DNA of 64,000 nucleotides from Hyphomonas sp. (GTDB lineage Bacteria; Pseudomonadota; Alphaproteobacteria; Caulobacterales; Hyphomonadaceae): contig NZ_JAGYJH010000002.1 of the NCBI RefSeq assembly GCF_018402285.1, positions 62,001-126,000 on the forward strand. The letters are read 5' to 3'. The translations under genes and the position numbers were made by a program. The stretch's first letter is position 1, and each line of letters starts with the position of its first letter. This document shows, one piece after another, positions 27,176 through 36,586 of this stretch. The notes under the pieces were generated by a model, which saw nothing but the letters and a program-made list of their open reading frames with translations, did no database searches and was not told the origin of the DNA.

Positions 27176-28330
27176 CTATGCCTTGCTGCGCAGGCGGCGG
27201 CGGTGGAAACCGGCCCACCGGCGCGCTGCTGTAAGAGGGGAAGCGGCGATGCGGCCCTGCCGGGAGAGGGTACCGCGGTCGCGCGCGAGACTTTCGAACC
27301 GGGCAGGAACCGCGTCTGCCGCAAAAGAAGTGATGCACCATTCGCGGGCAGCCATGGCTGCTGCGCGGGCCCCGGGCAGATCTGCGCGCAGGGTATCAAG
27401 CGCGGCGGAGACCTCTTGCGGCGCGCAATAGATCGCATGCCGGCCAAAGGTCGCCTCAAGACCAGGCTGGAGGATGCACCGCGCGCCCATGAGCATGGCC
27501 TCGGCCACGGTGCGCCCGAAGGTTTCTGTCCAGCGGGAATGGTGGAAGTAGGAGAAGACGTCAAGGCTGCCCAGGAAGGCCGGAACAGGTTCTGCATTGA
27601 AGGGCAGTATATCCCAGGCCGCAGTGTCGAGGCCCATCGAGGTGAAGAACGCCCGGTCTGTGCCCATCGTGCGGATACGGGTCTGCGCGTCGGCGGGAAG
27701 GCTGGCAGCAATTCCCGCAGGGGTGTCACCCCACTTATCCGGATGCGGACGGCCGTGGCGGCCGACCGTGAGCACCTGGCTGGTAAACTTTGTGCGGCCT
27801 GGCTGCCACTCGCCGGTGTGGAAGCTGTTGGGCCAGTCCTGCTCGGTCAGGCGAAGCAGCGGCGCGAAGCTGCTTAGCTGAGCGCGGCAGATGCCGGAGA
27901 TCGGTGCCCAGAAGGGGTTGGTGCGGAACTGGCGGGCGATGCGGCGCTGAATGGTGAAAGGATCATAACCGAGCGCCCCGTCGCCCTTGAACGGCGCCTG
28001 GTGGCATATGACGACGCTGGCAGCCGCCTCGACAATGATAGGGTTTGTAATGCGTGTCTGGAAGGGTTCGGGATGGTGGAAGAAGGCCGCGCGGGCGCGC
28101 GCCGGTCGGTCGTCGGCAACAGGCTCCACGCCTGGAAGATCGAGCAGGGCGGAGAGTTTCGGGTTGGGTGTCTCGTGCGGCTGGAAAAAACCGGTGCTGT
28201 TGACGAAATGCAGCCCAACCTTGAGCCCGCCTGACTGGAGGGCGCGCACATCAGTTTCCACGGCCATGGCCGTTCCGCCCATGAAGCGGGGATCAACGAG
28301 AATGAGGGCGTCATAAGCTGGCGTCGTCAC
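27176..28330 (-). CDS. GT-B glycosyltransferase
   Basis: A 384-residue protein without membrane segments. The N-terminal half begins DALILVDPRFMGGTAMAVET. The donor half begins VLTVGRHGRPHPDKWGDTP and ends with the classic GT4 nucleotide-sugar region TFGRTVAEAMLMGARCILQP followed by EATFGRHAIYC. The C-terminus is Arg-rich and basic (RRWAGFHRRRLRSKA), perhaps binding the membrane surface. It is cotranscribed with the sulfotransferase downstream. Sugar specificity is unknown. Confidence 0.82.
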   Translation of the reverse strand: MTTPAYDALILVDPRFMGGTAMAVETDVRALQSGGLKVGLHFVNSTGFFQPHETPNPKLSALLDLPGVEPVADDRPARARAAFFHHPEPFQTRITNPIIVEAAASVVICHQAPFKGDGALGYDPFTIQRRIARQFRTNPFWAPISGICRAQLSSFAPLLRLTEQDWPNSFHTGEWQPGRTKFTSQVLTVGRHGRPHPDKWGDTPAGIAASLPADAQTRIRTMGTDRAFFTSMGLDTAAWDILPFNAEPVPAFLGSLDVFSYFHHSRWTETFGRTVAEAMLMGARCILQPGLEATFGRHAIYCAPQEVSAALDTLRADLPGARAAAMAAREWCITSFAADAVPARFESLARDRGTLSRQGRIAASPLTAARRWAGFHRRRLRSKA

Positions 28331-28402
28331 GGGCGCGGGTCCGGTTAATTAACAAGGAGGAGGCGAACCCCCAACGCCTAGCAAAAGCCGTGCCTTGCGC
28401 AA

Positions 28403-29644
28403 TCAGTTTCCCTGCGCGGGCGGGGGCTTCAGCCGGTGCCCGGGCATGCGCAGCAGGCCAAAACGAGCCTGCAGCCGACCAGCGCCGCTGAGGAAGCGTG
28501 CCAGAATGAAGCGCTGCGCAGGCATTTCCACAAGCTTGTGGATAAGCAGGGCCGTGGCAATCAACAGGGCAAAGACGATGATGAGGGCAACCCAGGGGGG
28601 GATGTTGGCGGAGTTCAGCCAGTGCAGGTAAATCATACCGGGGCGCTCATGGAAGAGATAGAGCGGATAAGAGGCGAGGCCGATCGCGATGACCGGTTTC
28701 CAGGTGAGGGGCTTCAGGAGTGGGCTGCCTGTGAGGAACATGATGAAGGGCAATCCGGCCATGGCAAGCATGACGGCATTGCGGGGGGCAAAACTGGCAA
28801 ATTCTACCCCGCCCGGGCCAATAATGAGGATCGTGCCAAAGAGAATGGCCATGGACGCCATGATCGCGAGCAGGCTGAGCACAAGGCGCTGGCCGGGCTC
28901 CCGCCATTTCCAGCTAACGAGGCCGAGAGTGAACCAGCCGAGCATTTCCGGTTGGACGATGAGGCCGAGAGACCAGAGACCGCTCGACAGCGGCATGGCG
29001 GCTTCGATCATTATGTCCAGCCCGAGAGAAAGCGCCTGCAACCCCGCCCATACCCAGAGGAAAAGCGCACGCGGACTGATCCAGTAGGCGAGCGCCACCA
29101 GTGCGTAGAAACGCACTTCACACCAGAGCGTCCAGTAGACCCCTTCCACCCAGCGGGGCCTGTCGGCCTGCTCTATGCCGAAGATGGCGGCGGTGAGATC
29201 AGGGGGTACAAAGACGATCGAGGAGAAGTACTCCACCGGCGTGACCTGCCAGCGGGCGACATTTTCATACACATAGGCGATGCCGGAGGCATTGATCAGT
29301 ATCGCGGACAGGCTGGCGCAGAAGATCATGGCAGGCCAGAGGCGCGCCGCGCGCCGGATGGTAAAGTCGGCAAGACCGGTCGTTTTCTCCAGCGTCATCA
29401 TGATGACGAAACCGGAGATCAGGAAGAAGAGACTAACCCCGACTTGCCCGGCGACCTGTAAAGGCAGGAAGGTGGCGAGGGCATCTCCGTGCGGATAGAT
29501 CGTGGGGTAGAACATCGGCTCGGCCCAGCGGGCGAGGAGATGGAAGGCGACGACCATCAGCGCCGCCAGGCCCCGCAGCCCGTCCAGGACTTCCAGGCGC
29601 TGACCGGATGCGGCAGTGATACTGGTTACCGGCGTGGCGGTCAT
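28403..29644 (-). CDS. Acyltransferase family 3 (OafA-like O-acyltransferase)
   Basis: A full-length 413-residue integral membrane acyltransferase. The first helix carries LEVLDGLRGLAALMVVAFHL with the conserved Arg and His, and GVSLFFLISGFVIMMTLEKT marks the third. About ten helices follow, and there is a basic cytoplasmic tail. Members move acetyl or other acyl groups to sugar hydroxyls on the periplasmic side. It is complete, unlike the relic at 15231-15677. It is transcribed toward the GT-B/sulfotransferase pair after a 72-base gap and is probably the first gene of that sub-operon, since 420 bases without genes precede it. Confidence 0.87.
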   Translation of the reverse strand: MTATPVTSITAASGQRLEVLDGLRGLAALMVVAFHLLARWAEPMFYPTIYPHGDALATFLPLQVAGQVGVSLFFLISGFVIMMTLEKTTGLADFTIRRAARLWPAMIFCASLSAILINASGIAYVYENVARWQVTPVEYFSSIVFVPPDLTAAIFGIEQADRPRWVEGVYWTLWCEVRFYALVALAYWISPRALFLWVWAGLQALSLGLDIMIEAAMPLSSGLWSLGLIVQPEMLGWFTLGLVSWKWREPGQRLVLSLLAIMASMAILFGTILIIGPGGVEFASFAPRNAVMLAMAGLPFIMFLTGSPLLKPLTWKPVIAIGLASYPLYLFHERPGMIYLHWLNSANIPPWVALIIVFALLIATALLIHKLVEMPAQRFILARFLSGAGRLQARFGLLRMPGHRLKPPPAQGN

Positions 29645-30063
29645 GATGCTCTCTACTTGGTCATCGCGGACTGCGCGGAAGATTTGTGCTGCCCCAGGTG
29701 GCGCCGGGGAAAGTTTTGGGCAATCAGCGTACGTCCGTCAACTGAAAGGCGTCGTTCCAATGCGGTCGTTTGCCGGGCAAACAGAACAACTTCATCTACG
29801 CATCCTCAAACACAGGCTGGATCAGGCCTTGTCCGGGAAGAATGGTCTCGATAGGCGGCCTCCGGCGCGGGGACAGAAAGATAGGGAACGCCGGGTAAAA
29901 GCGGCAGGATGATCATGTCGAAACCGCTGGTAGCCAGCTATCGGGTGACCTGAGAAGCTCGCATCCCTGATTTATTTCGACAGTCAGGCCCTTTCTGAAC
30001 CGCTCCCCAAAGTACGCGCATCACCACCTGCCAGGGCAGTATGGAGGCGTTGTTCCCACCCGA
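29645..30063. other. Gene-free stretch before the acyltransferase gene
   Basis: Of 419 bases, I see no reading frame with recognisable content on either strand. The stretch breaks the minus-strand gene run in two, so it probably holds a promoter for the acyltransferase/GT/sulfotransferase/GT39 group. Its composition (mixed, with short inverted repeats) would also fit decayed coding DNA, but I could not identify any parent gene. Confidence 0.4.
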
Positions 30064-31824
30064 TCAGAACTGCCTGTCGAGGTATTCCAGATAGTCTATC
30101 AGAGCCTCAGTGACGCGGGGGTCATTGATGCCGGAAGCGGGCATGTAGCTGTCAGCAAAGGCATCGGGATTGTCGAGGAAGGCCGTGAGGCTTTCCCGGT
30201 CCCAGTTGCCCTTCCTGGATTTCAGGCCGTCGGAGTATCCGGCAAAGGCGGTTTCCCCGATGGGGTCATTGAAGATCTTGGCGAGGCTGGGGGCTTTATC
30301 ATCGTCACCAATCTGGAAGGAATGGCATTCGACGCAGCGGCCCATAGCCGTGTCGACACCGGACTTTACGCCGCGGGGCAGGTCTGCAGTTGCCAGCCAG
30401 TTCTGGAAGCGTTGTCCCTCATCAACCCGTTGGAGCGGGGAGAGGAATATCAGTTCTGAATTATCCGTCCACAGCACGATGCGGCCGTCGGTGTGCTGGT
30501 GAACATAGCGCACGCGCGAGCCAATCTCTATGCGCTCCGAATAGACGGGTATCTGTCCTTCCATCCGTATCCGGAATAGAGAGAGGTCAGACAAGGCCGA
30601 GACGAGGAGGTCTCCCTCCCAGCTTTCATCGAAGCCGTTGATAAGCGCCATGCCGGAGACGGCAACGGAAGGCATCCAGGCAAAGACTGGCCTGGCGAAG
30701 CTGTCATGCCGGCCAAAAGAGATCGCGCCCGGGATAGGGGTGCCACTATAGGTGGTGCCGTAGCTTTCCAGCGGCCAGCCATAATTGAGACCGTCTTCTA
30801 TGATGTTGAGTTCGTCCCCCCCTCGCGGGCCGTGCTCGGCGACGAGAACGGTCCCATCCTTTAGGGCGGCGATGCCCTGCATGTTGCGGTGGCCCATGCT
30901 AAGGATGCGGCCTTCTCCGGTTTCCACATCGACCAGCAGCGTCTTGCCATACATCGCATCAGGATCCTGCGCGATGCCAGGACCGGCCGAGCGCATGCCG
31001 TCAAGATGGAAATCCCCGCTGGTGAGGATGATGGAGGAAGGCGCCTGGAACACCATGCGGCCACCGGCCATGTGGCCTTCCATCGCCAAGTGTTCCTTCT
31101 TGAACTCCAGGCAGGGAGTGGTGCGGAAGATGACTTCCCAATCCTGCGGGGAAGCAGAGACCTCATCTATACTCGTGGCGCCGACGGGCAGGGGAAGTTT
31201 TGCAAGGGCATTGGCGTAGCAGCTGCCTTCGGGATTGAACTCTGTGTAGGATGCAACCAGCAGCGGGCCGGAGGGAGCCTCAACATACATCAGGTCATTG
31301 TAACGCAGGTATCCACGATGGAAAGAATAGTCCGCATAGTCCGGATTGTCCGGCAGGGCCTGGTAGGCGGTCTGGTTGTTGTCCGGGCCCATGACGGCGG
31401 TCTCGCGGACGTCGCCGGGGCCGGAGGACGCGTAGATTTTGCCATTATAGGCGAGGAGCAGCACATTTTCGCCAAATGAAGTGAGCCCCCCGCCATTGCG
31501 GCTGAGCATGTTGGTATCGTTTGGGTCGCGTCCCGTATCAACGAGCGCGACTTTTGCCTCAAGGCGCAAAAGCGCAGAATTGTAAACGGTCGACTCCAGC
31601 TGGGGTGGAAGCTTACGGCCGAAGAACACGTTTTCGAGTTTGTTTGTGACCTTGGCAAAGAAGGGATAGGCAGGGCCCACCGCGCGCTCGCCCGAAACGA
31701 AGCCGAGGAAGAAGATGAAGGCGAGGAAGCCTGCCACTATGGCGCCAAAGCCGGAAAGCTGGAGCCAAAGCGGAAGACCGCGCAGCCTTGCCCATGCTGC
31801 TTGAAGCCGGCCTGAGAGGGTCAT
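30064..31824 (-). CDS. Membrane-anchored PQQ-type sugar (sorbosone/glucose) dehydrogenase with C-terminal cytochrome c
   Basis: A 586-residue protein. A single N-terminal helix (about 18-45, LWLQLSGFGAIVAGFLAFIF) anchors it. The middle (about 200-450) is a six-bladed propeller of the GSDH type with the hallmark EHGPRGGDELNII and GLNYGWPLESYG. The C-terminal 110 residues form a mono-haem cytochrome c domain: CVECH for haem attachment and a Met ligand likely in YMPASGI. It should oxidise a sugar or alditol in the periplasm and pass electrons through its own haem to the respiratory chain. It lies 36 bases after the FAD enzyme gene and among glycosyltransferases, so it may act on a glycan rather than a free sugar. 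PQQ as cofactor is from family knowledge. Confidence 0.8.
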   Translation of the reverse strand: MTLSGRLQAAWARLRGLPLWLQLSGFGAIVAGFLAFIFFLGFVSGERAVGPAYPFFAKVTNKLENVFFGRKLPPQLESTVYNSALLRLEAKVALVDTGRDPNDTNMLSRNGGGLTSFGENVLLLAYNGKIYASSGPGDVRETAVMGPDNNQTAYQALPDNPDYADYSFHRGYLRYNDLMYVEAPSGPLLVASYTEFNPEGSCYANALAKLPLPVGATSIDEVSASPQDWEVIFRTTPCLEFKKEHLAMEGHMAGGRMVFQAPSSIILTSGDFHLDGMRSAGPGIAQDPDAMYGKTLLVDVETGEGRILSMGHRNMQGIAALKDGTVLVAEHGPRGGDELNIIEDGLNYGWPLESYGTTYSGTPIPGAISFGRHDSFARPVFAWMPSVAVSGMALINGFDESWEGDLLVSALSDLSLFRIRMEGQIPVYSERIEIGSRVRYVHQHTDGRIVLWTDNSELIFLSPLQRVDEGQRFQNWLATADLPRGVKSGVDTAMGRCVECHSFQIGDDDKAPSLAKIFNDPIGETAFAGYSDGLKSRKGNWDRESLTAFLDNPDAFADSYMPASGINDPRVTEALIDYLEYLDRQF

Positions 31825-31860
31825 CTGTTATCCTGACTTTGAGGTTTTCTGGAAGGCTGC

Positions 31861-33294
31861 CTATTTGGCCGCTGTGGCGAGGGTGTGGCTGGCCTCCGTC
31901 TTGCGGCTGGAGGCGGGCATGGTGAGCGGCGGGTTGGTGGGCGAGGTTACATCGGTGGTGCCTGAAGCCAGGGTGTCCATCAGCAACCGGGCCATGCGGT
32001 TGCCATCGCGGACAGCATAATTGGTCCCCCGGTCCATCGGATAGATTTGGCTGAAATTGCACATCAGGACACCGGGGCAGGGTGTTTCATGCGGCACCAG
32101 CTTGTTTTCCTCAAAGCCAATGTCAACGATGTGCTGCGCATTCCGCATACGGAAAAGGCCATCATCGATAATCTGGCTGGGATCGAAATCCGGGAACATC
32201 TTCTTCAACTCTGCATACCAGAGGGCTTTGAGTTCCTCGGCTGGCATCGACATGTATTTGTGTTCGGGCGGAATGTAATCACCAATGTAATATATGTTGT
32301 TGCCGTCAAAGGACTCGGTGCCGATCAATGCGGAGAAAGACAGGAACACCACAAAAGGCGAATTGGGGGTGTTTATGTTGTGCCAGTAGAAGTCGGTGAT
32401 CTTCTGCGGCGTGCAGAAAGAGAGGACGGCGGCATCAAGATACTCTACCGAGCGGATCTTGTCGAAATAGGTAGAATTGATGGATTCGTAGTCGGCAATC
32501 ATCTTTGCCAGGACATTTGACGGGACGGTGGCGAGCACCCGGTCAAACCGCTGTTCTTCCCCGCCTCTCAACGTGACGACGACTTCACCTGTAGCCGGAT
32601 CGTGCCAGAGCTTTTCGACAAAGGTGTTGAAGCGCACATCATAGCCTGCTGCGCGAACCGGAGCCTCCAGCGCTTCAATCACGGTCTTGAAACCACCATC
32701 AAAATAGCCGAGCGCTTCGCCGCCGAGCTTGGCATCGCGCGAATCCACGCGCTGAAGCACGCGCCCCCAGAGCCAGGACATTGTAACCTTATCATAGTAG
32801 CGGTCGAACTTGCCACGCAGGAGCGGTTCCCAGATCACGTCTGTCACGGCGCGCCCGGCAAATTTGCGGAGCCATTCCAGCGCAGTGATCTCCGAGAGCT
32901 TTCGCCAGTTGCGTTCGCGCTGCAGCCAGAGAACAGTGACACCTGCGCGGATGCGGTCAAAGAAGCTGATGGGAGTGAACCGGAGCAGGTCGATCGGGCT
33001 TTCCATCGGATAGAGCTTTCCATCGTAATAGGTGGAAACCGAAGATTTGTGAAAGCTGAGTTTGTCCGTCAGGCCCAATTCCTTGACGAGGGCGAGTATG
33101 TATTCATCCGTTTTATACAGGAAATGGTAGGCTTGTTCCATTCTGTAGCCGGCAAGGTCGTAGCCTGCGGCAAGGCCGCCGAGACAGTCACCGGCCTCGA
33201 AAATGGTAACGGCAACATCTTCCTTGGTGAGCCGGTAAGCGGTCGTCAGACCGGTCAGGCCGCCACCAATGATCCCGATACGTGGCTTTGTCAT
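31861..33294 (-). CDS. FAD-dependent oxidoreductase, amine-oxidase / UDP-galactopyranose mutase-like fold
   Basis: A 477-residue flavoprotein. The FAD-binding GxGxxG is IGIIGGGLTGLTTAYRL with the acidic residue in IFEAGDCLGG, then GYDLAGYRMEQAYHFLYK, and the C-terminal second FAD contact CNFSQIYPMDRGTNYAVRDG. This pattern fits the protoporphyrinogen-oxidase/UGM-like group found in many glycan clusters; true UGM motifs are not clearly present. The substrate may be a lipid-linked or nucleotide sugar. It is flanked by GtrA and the sugar dehydrogenase at 26 and 36 bases, so the three are an operon and possibly two steps of one oxidative sugar conversion. Confidence 0.78.
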   Translation of the reverse strand: MTKPRIGIIGGGLTGLTTAYRLTKEDVAVTIFEAGDCLGGLAAGYDLAGYRMEQAYHFLYKTDEYILALVKELGLTDKLSFHKSSVSTYYDGKLYPMESPIDLLRFTPISFFDRIRAGVTVLWLQRERNWRKLSEITALEWLRKFAGRAVTDVIWEPLLRGKFDRYYDKVTMSWLWGRVLQRVDSRDAKLGGEALGYFDGGFKTVIEALEAPVRAAGYDVRFNTFVEKLWHDPATGEVVVTLRGGEEQRFDRVLATVPSNVLAKMIADYESINSTYFDKIRSVEYLDAAVLSFCTPQKITDFYWHNINTPNSPFVVFLSFSALIGTESFDGNNIYYIGDYIPPEHKYMSMPAEELKALWYAELKKMFPDFDPSQIIDDGLFRMRNAQHIVDIGFEENKLVPHETPCPGVLMCNFSQIYPMDRGTNYAVRDGNRMARLLMDTLASGTTDVTSPTNPPLTMPASSRKTEASHTLATAAK

Positions 33295-33320
33295 GATTCA
33301 ATAATCCTTGAACTTTGATG

Positions 33321-33791
33321 TTACGGGCTGACGGCACCACCGGTTTTGCGGAAAGTGATCTTGGAGTTGAGGAGGTACTGGACGATGAATACAGCCGGCA
33401 GGGATAAAACCTTGCCAATATTTGCCCCGACTACTGCATCCGTGAATACTTGCTGGACAGAGATGATTATGGCGTAACCGACCGCATAACCGATTGCGCA
33501 GACCACGCAGAAACTGAAGAAGCGTAGCCAGGCATGATTGGTGGTCTTGAAATTGTGTCGCGCGTTGATCACGAAGCTGAAAACGACCGCCGTCGGCACT
33601 GAGACCGAATGGGCCATCAGTTCGGATGTGTTCACCAGATTGAACAGGATGAAGAACAGGGCGAGGTCGATCGCGCTCGCCATTCCGCCGATGAGCAGGT
33701 ATTTAAGGATCTGCTGATGTTGCGCATACAGGGCCTGAAGCTTTGTGATGAGGCCGGTGCTTTTGGCTGGATGCAGGTTTTGGCTGGTCAT
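33321..33791 (-). CDS. GtrA family membrane protein
   Basis: The ATG at 33791 (GAGAG about 9 bases upstream) gives 156 residues with four membrane helices: ILKYLLIGGMASAIDLALFF, then the second, a third around FFSFCVVCAIGYAVGYAII, and the last containing VLSLPAVFIVQYLLNSKITF, the typical GtrA end with its Asn-Ser-Lys. GtrA proteins are thought to help flip or present polyprenyl-phosphate-linked sugars. A second GtrA domain is fused to the GT2 upstream, so this block has two. Confidence 0.85.
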   Translation of the reverse strand: MTSQNLHPAKSTGLITKLQALYAQHQQILKYLLIGGMASAIDLALFFILFNLVNTSELMAHSVSVPTAVVFSFVINARHNFKTTNHAWLRFFSFCVVCAIGYAVGYAIIISVQQVFTDAVVGANIGKVLSLPAVFIVQYLLNSKITFRKTGGAVSP

Positions 33792-33977
33792 GGTGTCAAA
33801 CTCTCTTGCCGGACCTTGCCGGTTTCCTATTTCATGCAAGTTTTGGTCCGGGGGTGTTCTTCATCGCGGGCACACTTGTCAGCCAGGGCGTTTAGGGGGC
33901 GTGCCTCTTATTTCGCAAGGAAGCTGAAGCATGCCCTCCATTTGGCTCAAGCCCCAGCCCCTTGCGCGAACCCTCGC

Positions 33978-35216
33978 CTACGCTGCCTGTTGATCGCCAG
34001 CATGCTTCAACGATGCCCGTCGTCTAACCATGATGCTGGGATATTTCGCGCGGCCCCAGACGAAGGCGTTTGTGGCAACATAGTTCCACACGACCGTTAT
34101 CAGTGCGCCAGCCACTGCCGGTATGAAGACCGAGAGCGTGGGGTAATCTTCATGCAACACGCTGGCGACGCCGACATTACCAAGGATGCCGACAGAGCAG
34201 AGCGTCGCGAAGACAAGGAACCCGAAGTAGAACTTTGCCCCCCTCAGCTGGCGGTCAGAATAGGTGACGAGGTTGTTGACGGTGTAGTTAAAGCCCATTG
34301 CAACGAAGGTCGCCACCAGCTGGGCGCTTACGAAGCCGTCTCCTGCCCCGCGATTTCCCAGAAGCAATAGCGCCGGAAAGAGGACCGCCAGATGCACCAG
34401 AATGCCGATGGAGTTGATGAAGGCGAACGAGATGAAGCGCGCCGGTAGCGGCAGGATCGAGCTGATCCTCTTCTCGATGAAGAAGAGGAAGAACTCGTAC
34501 ATGACCCGGTTGTCGAGCTTGGAGGCGCCGTGCTTGCGTTCACGGAAGCGGAAGGGCACCTCGACCACACGCGGGCGCGGGCGGGCTGAGACGATCAAAT
34601 CCATCAGAACCTTGAAACCAAGCTCTGACAGATCGGGCAGCGCGCGGCGCACGACATCCCGGCGCACAACGAAGAAGCCGGTCAGCGGGTCTGTCATGTC
34701 GAGCTTGAAGATGAGGTTGGACAGCTTGATGCCATTGTTCGAGATTGCCGCGCGCTTGGCAGAGGAAAGCCCCTTTGCGCCATCGGCCAGCAGGAAGCGG
34801 CTGGCCGAGACGAGGTCAGCCTCTCCATCGCGAACCTGGCGGTACATGTCTGGCAGCACGCTTTCATCATGCTGCAGGTCCCCGTCCATAACGGCGACGA
34901 TATCAGCCGACGCCGCAAGTGCCCCTTCAATTACCGCTGAGGCGAGGCCGCGGCGGTTATGGCGTGAGATAAGGCGGACGCGACGATCTTCGCGAGCGAT
35001 TGCGCGCACGATGTCTGCTGTCCCATCAGGGGAGCCATCGTCTACAAAGATCAGCTCCCAAAGAATACCCTTCAGGGCTGCATCCAGCCGGTTGACCATC
35101 TCATGGATGTTCTTGCTTTCATTGTAAGTGGGTACGACCACTGAAAGCATTGTTTCTGCATGAATTGTAGTATCCTCAGAATGCCTGGCTGCCATTCCGT
35201 CTTCGCCCAGTGCCAT
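33978..35216 (-). CDS. Polyprenyl-phosphate glycosyltransferase (GT2, DPM1-like) fused to a GtrA domain
   Basis: The ATG at 35216 has GGGGA 5 bases upstream; the in-frame GTG at 35228 is less likely. Residues 25-240 are a GT2 domain: LSVVVPTYNESKNI, FVDDGSPDGTADIV, MDGDLQHDESVLPDMYRQ, TDPLTGFFVVRRDVV and VPFRFRERKHGASKLD, all close to dolichol-phosphate-mannose synthase. The C-terminal part (about 265-410) is GtrA-like with four helices (FISFAFINSIGILVHLAVLF; NYTVNNLVTYSDR; NYVATNAFVWGR). It should load a hexose on undecaprenyl phosphate for use by GT39 at the other end of the block. It is the first gene of the minus-strand run, 186 bases before GtrA. Confidence 0.87.
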   Translation of the reverse strand: MALGEDGMAARHSEDTTIHAETMLSVVVPTYNESKNIHEMVNRLDAALKGILWELIFVDDGSPDGTADIVRAIAREDRRVRLISRHNRRGLASAVIEGALAASADIVAVMDGDLQHDESVLPDMYRQVRDGEADLVSASRFLLADGAKGLSSAKRAAISNNGIKLSNLIFKLDMTDPLTGFFVVRRDVVRRALPDLSELGFKVLMDLIVSARPRPRVVEVPFRFRERKHGASKLDNRVMYEFFLFFIEKRISSILPLPARFISFAFINSIGILVHLAVLFPALLLLGNRGAGDGFVSAQLVATFVAMGFNYTVNNLVTYSDRQLRGAKFYFGFLVFATLCSVGILGNVGVASVLHEDYPTLSVFIPAVAGALITVVWNYVATNAFVWGRAKYPSIMVRRRASLKHAGDQQAA

Positions 35217-35469
35217 TTTCGTCCCCACGAAGCATTACACCCACATGCGCGCACTACGGCGCGTCATTCTACCAAAAGTTAAAAACTCAGCGCTTCAGTG
35301 TCCAAAAAAATGCGCTTAAGTCTTTCAATAGTAACTGTAAATCTAGGCGTTGGAAATACTGGCGCCGTGCGGCGTGATGGAAAGTTTGACTTTTTTGTGT
35401 TCAGAAGTGCTTGCGCGTTTCGTTTGAACAGATTCCGGTCACTTTCTATGTGGCTTGCTGCCCTTTGCG

Positions 35470-36060
35470 TTACGCCGCGACCCGGAATAGTTGCAGCGTA
35501 TTGAAGTGGGCCTGGTCTGGCGTTCTCCGGTCAGGCGATGGGTGCGGTCTCTTCCCGTTATAAAAGGAAAGGTACCGGCCGATCCCGGCGCGGGCGTCCG
35601 GAACGCTGGCACAGGCCCGGAGGCAGATCGCCTCGTATTTGATGGAGCGCCAGAGCCGCTCGACAAAGACATCATCCTCCCAGGCACCGCGGCCGTACAT
35701 GCTGATCCAGATGCCGCGGCCTTTCAGGGCCCTGGTGAACAGGGCTGAGACAGACGCCCACCTCCATCGGGATCGACAGCCGCCAGGCAGGCACGCTCAG
35801 GCTTAACCCGTCGACGACGGCGAGGAGATACACAACGCCCCCGCCATCGGCACCTGGGTGATGTCAATCGCCCAGACATGGTTCGGCCGGGGCACCGACA
35901 GCTTGCCCAGGAGGTAAGGGTAGACCTTGGTGGCCGGGCCCGGGTTTCGACGTGTTCGGCTTTCGGTCGAGCGCTTCGATGCTCATCGGCTTCATCATTC
36001 TGGAGACATCCAGCCGGCCTATCTGCTGGCGTTGGCTGGCTCACTTCTGTGTGCCCGGCA
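35470..36060 (-). mobile_element. Decayed IS3-family transposase remnant
   Basis: Minus-strand frames carry broken OrfB pieces: EALDRKPNTSKPG near 35990, then, in another frame, KVYPYLLGKLSVPRPNHVWA and the integrase start. After an internal gap around 35760-35850 the C-terminal end follows: FVERLWRSIKYEAICL, YLSFYNGKRPHPSPDRRTPD. The middle of the DDE domain is missing and at least two frame changes are needed, so it is inactive. It belongs to a different IS3 subgroup than the remnant at 23700-24560. It marks the right border of the all-minus-strand glycan block. The 235 bases left of it are AT-rich and hold no gene. Confidence 0.75.
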
Positions 36061-36274
36061 ACATGGCCGATCTGCAGGCAGAAATCTCACCTGACCTGGC
36101 TGTTCAGATTTCCCAGGCCAACTCTGGCAGCCCTGGCATTTCAGCTCGATTGCGAACGGCCGGGCGAGGAAACGCCTCATTAATGACAGAATTTGAACCG
36201 TATTTCTCATAATAATACGACTTAGCAACTGTGCTTTAAATCGCTGTTAAGGCTTCGCTGTTGTAGATCAGGTT

Positions 36275-36478
36275 ATGTCGCGTTTTAGCCAAATGATGCC
36301 AATGAAAACAGGCGCCTTCACAGACCCCGTTTCGGGAGTACGCGAGAATGATAGTGCAATTTTGAACGAATTCAGCGGACAAAAACTGCCTGTCTGGCTG
36401 CGGCTTCTGACTATTGTTGGTCTGAGCGCCGGGCTTTGGGGCGCCATCATCTGGGCGTTCATTTCGATCTTTGGCTGA
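36275..36478 (+). CDS. Small putative single-helix membrane protein
   Basis: A 67-residue frame with a polar N-terminal half and one C-terminal hydrophobic helix, LPVWLRLLTIVGLSAGLWGAIIWAF, ending two residues later. The start is unclear (ATG 36275 or 36299; neither has a strong ribosome site). It lies 108 bases before galE on the same strand. I recognise no family, so it may be a small envelope protein or chance. The clear helix and the stop right after it support a real gene moderately. Confidence 0.4.
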   Translation: MSRFSQMMPMKTGAFTDPVSGVRENDSAILNEFSGQKLPVWLRLLTIVGLSAGLWGAIIWAFISIFG

Positions 36479-36586
36479 GACAGCGCCCATCTGGTGCGCG
36501 ATAACGGTTGGATTCTTGCACATCCTGGTATGAATGGATCCCGGTGTTGCGCCAGGAGACAGTCTAACTTCATGAGGGGGTGAGGA

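Noticed and set aside
29489-29912. Plus-strand frames in the gap before the acyltransferase
   Set aside because: No motif, no ribosome site, Arg-rich composition; not supported as a gene or as an identifiable IS remnant.
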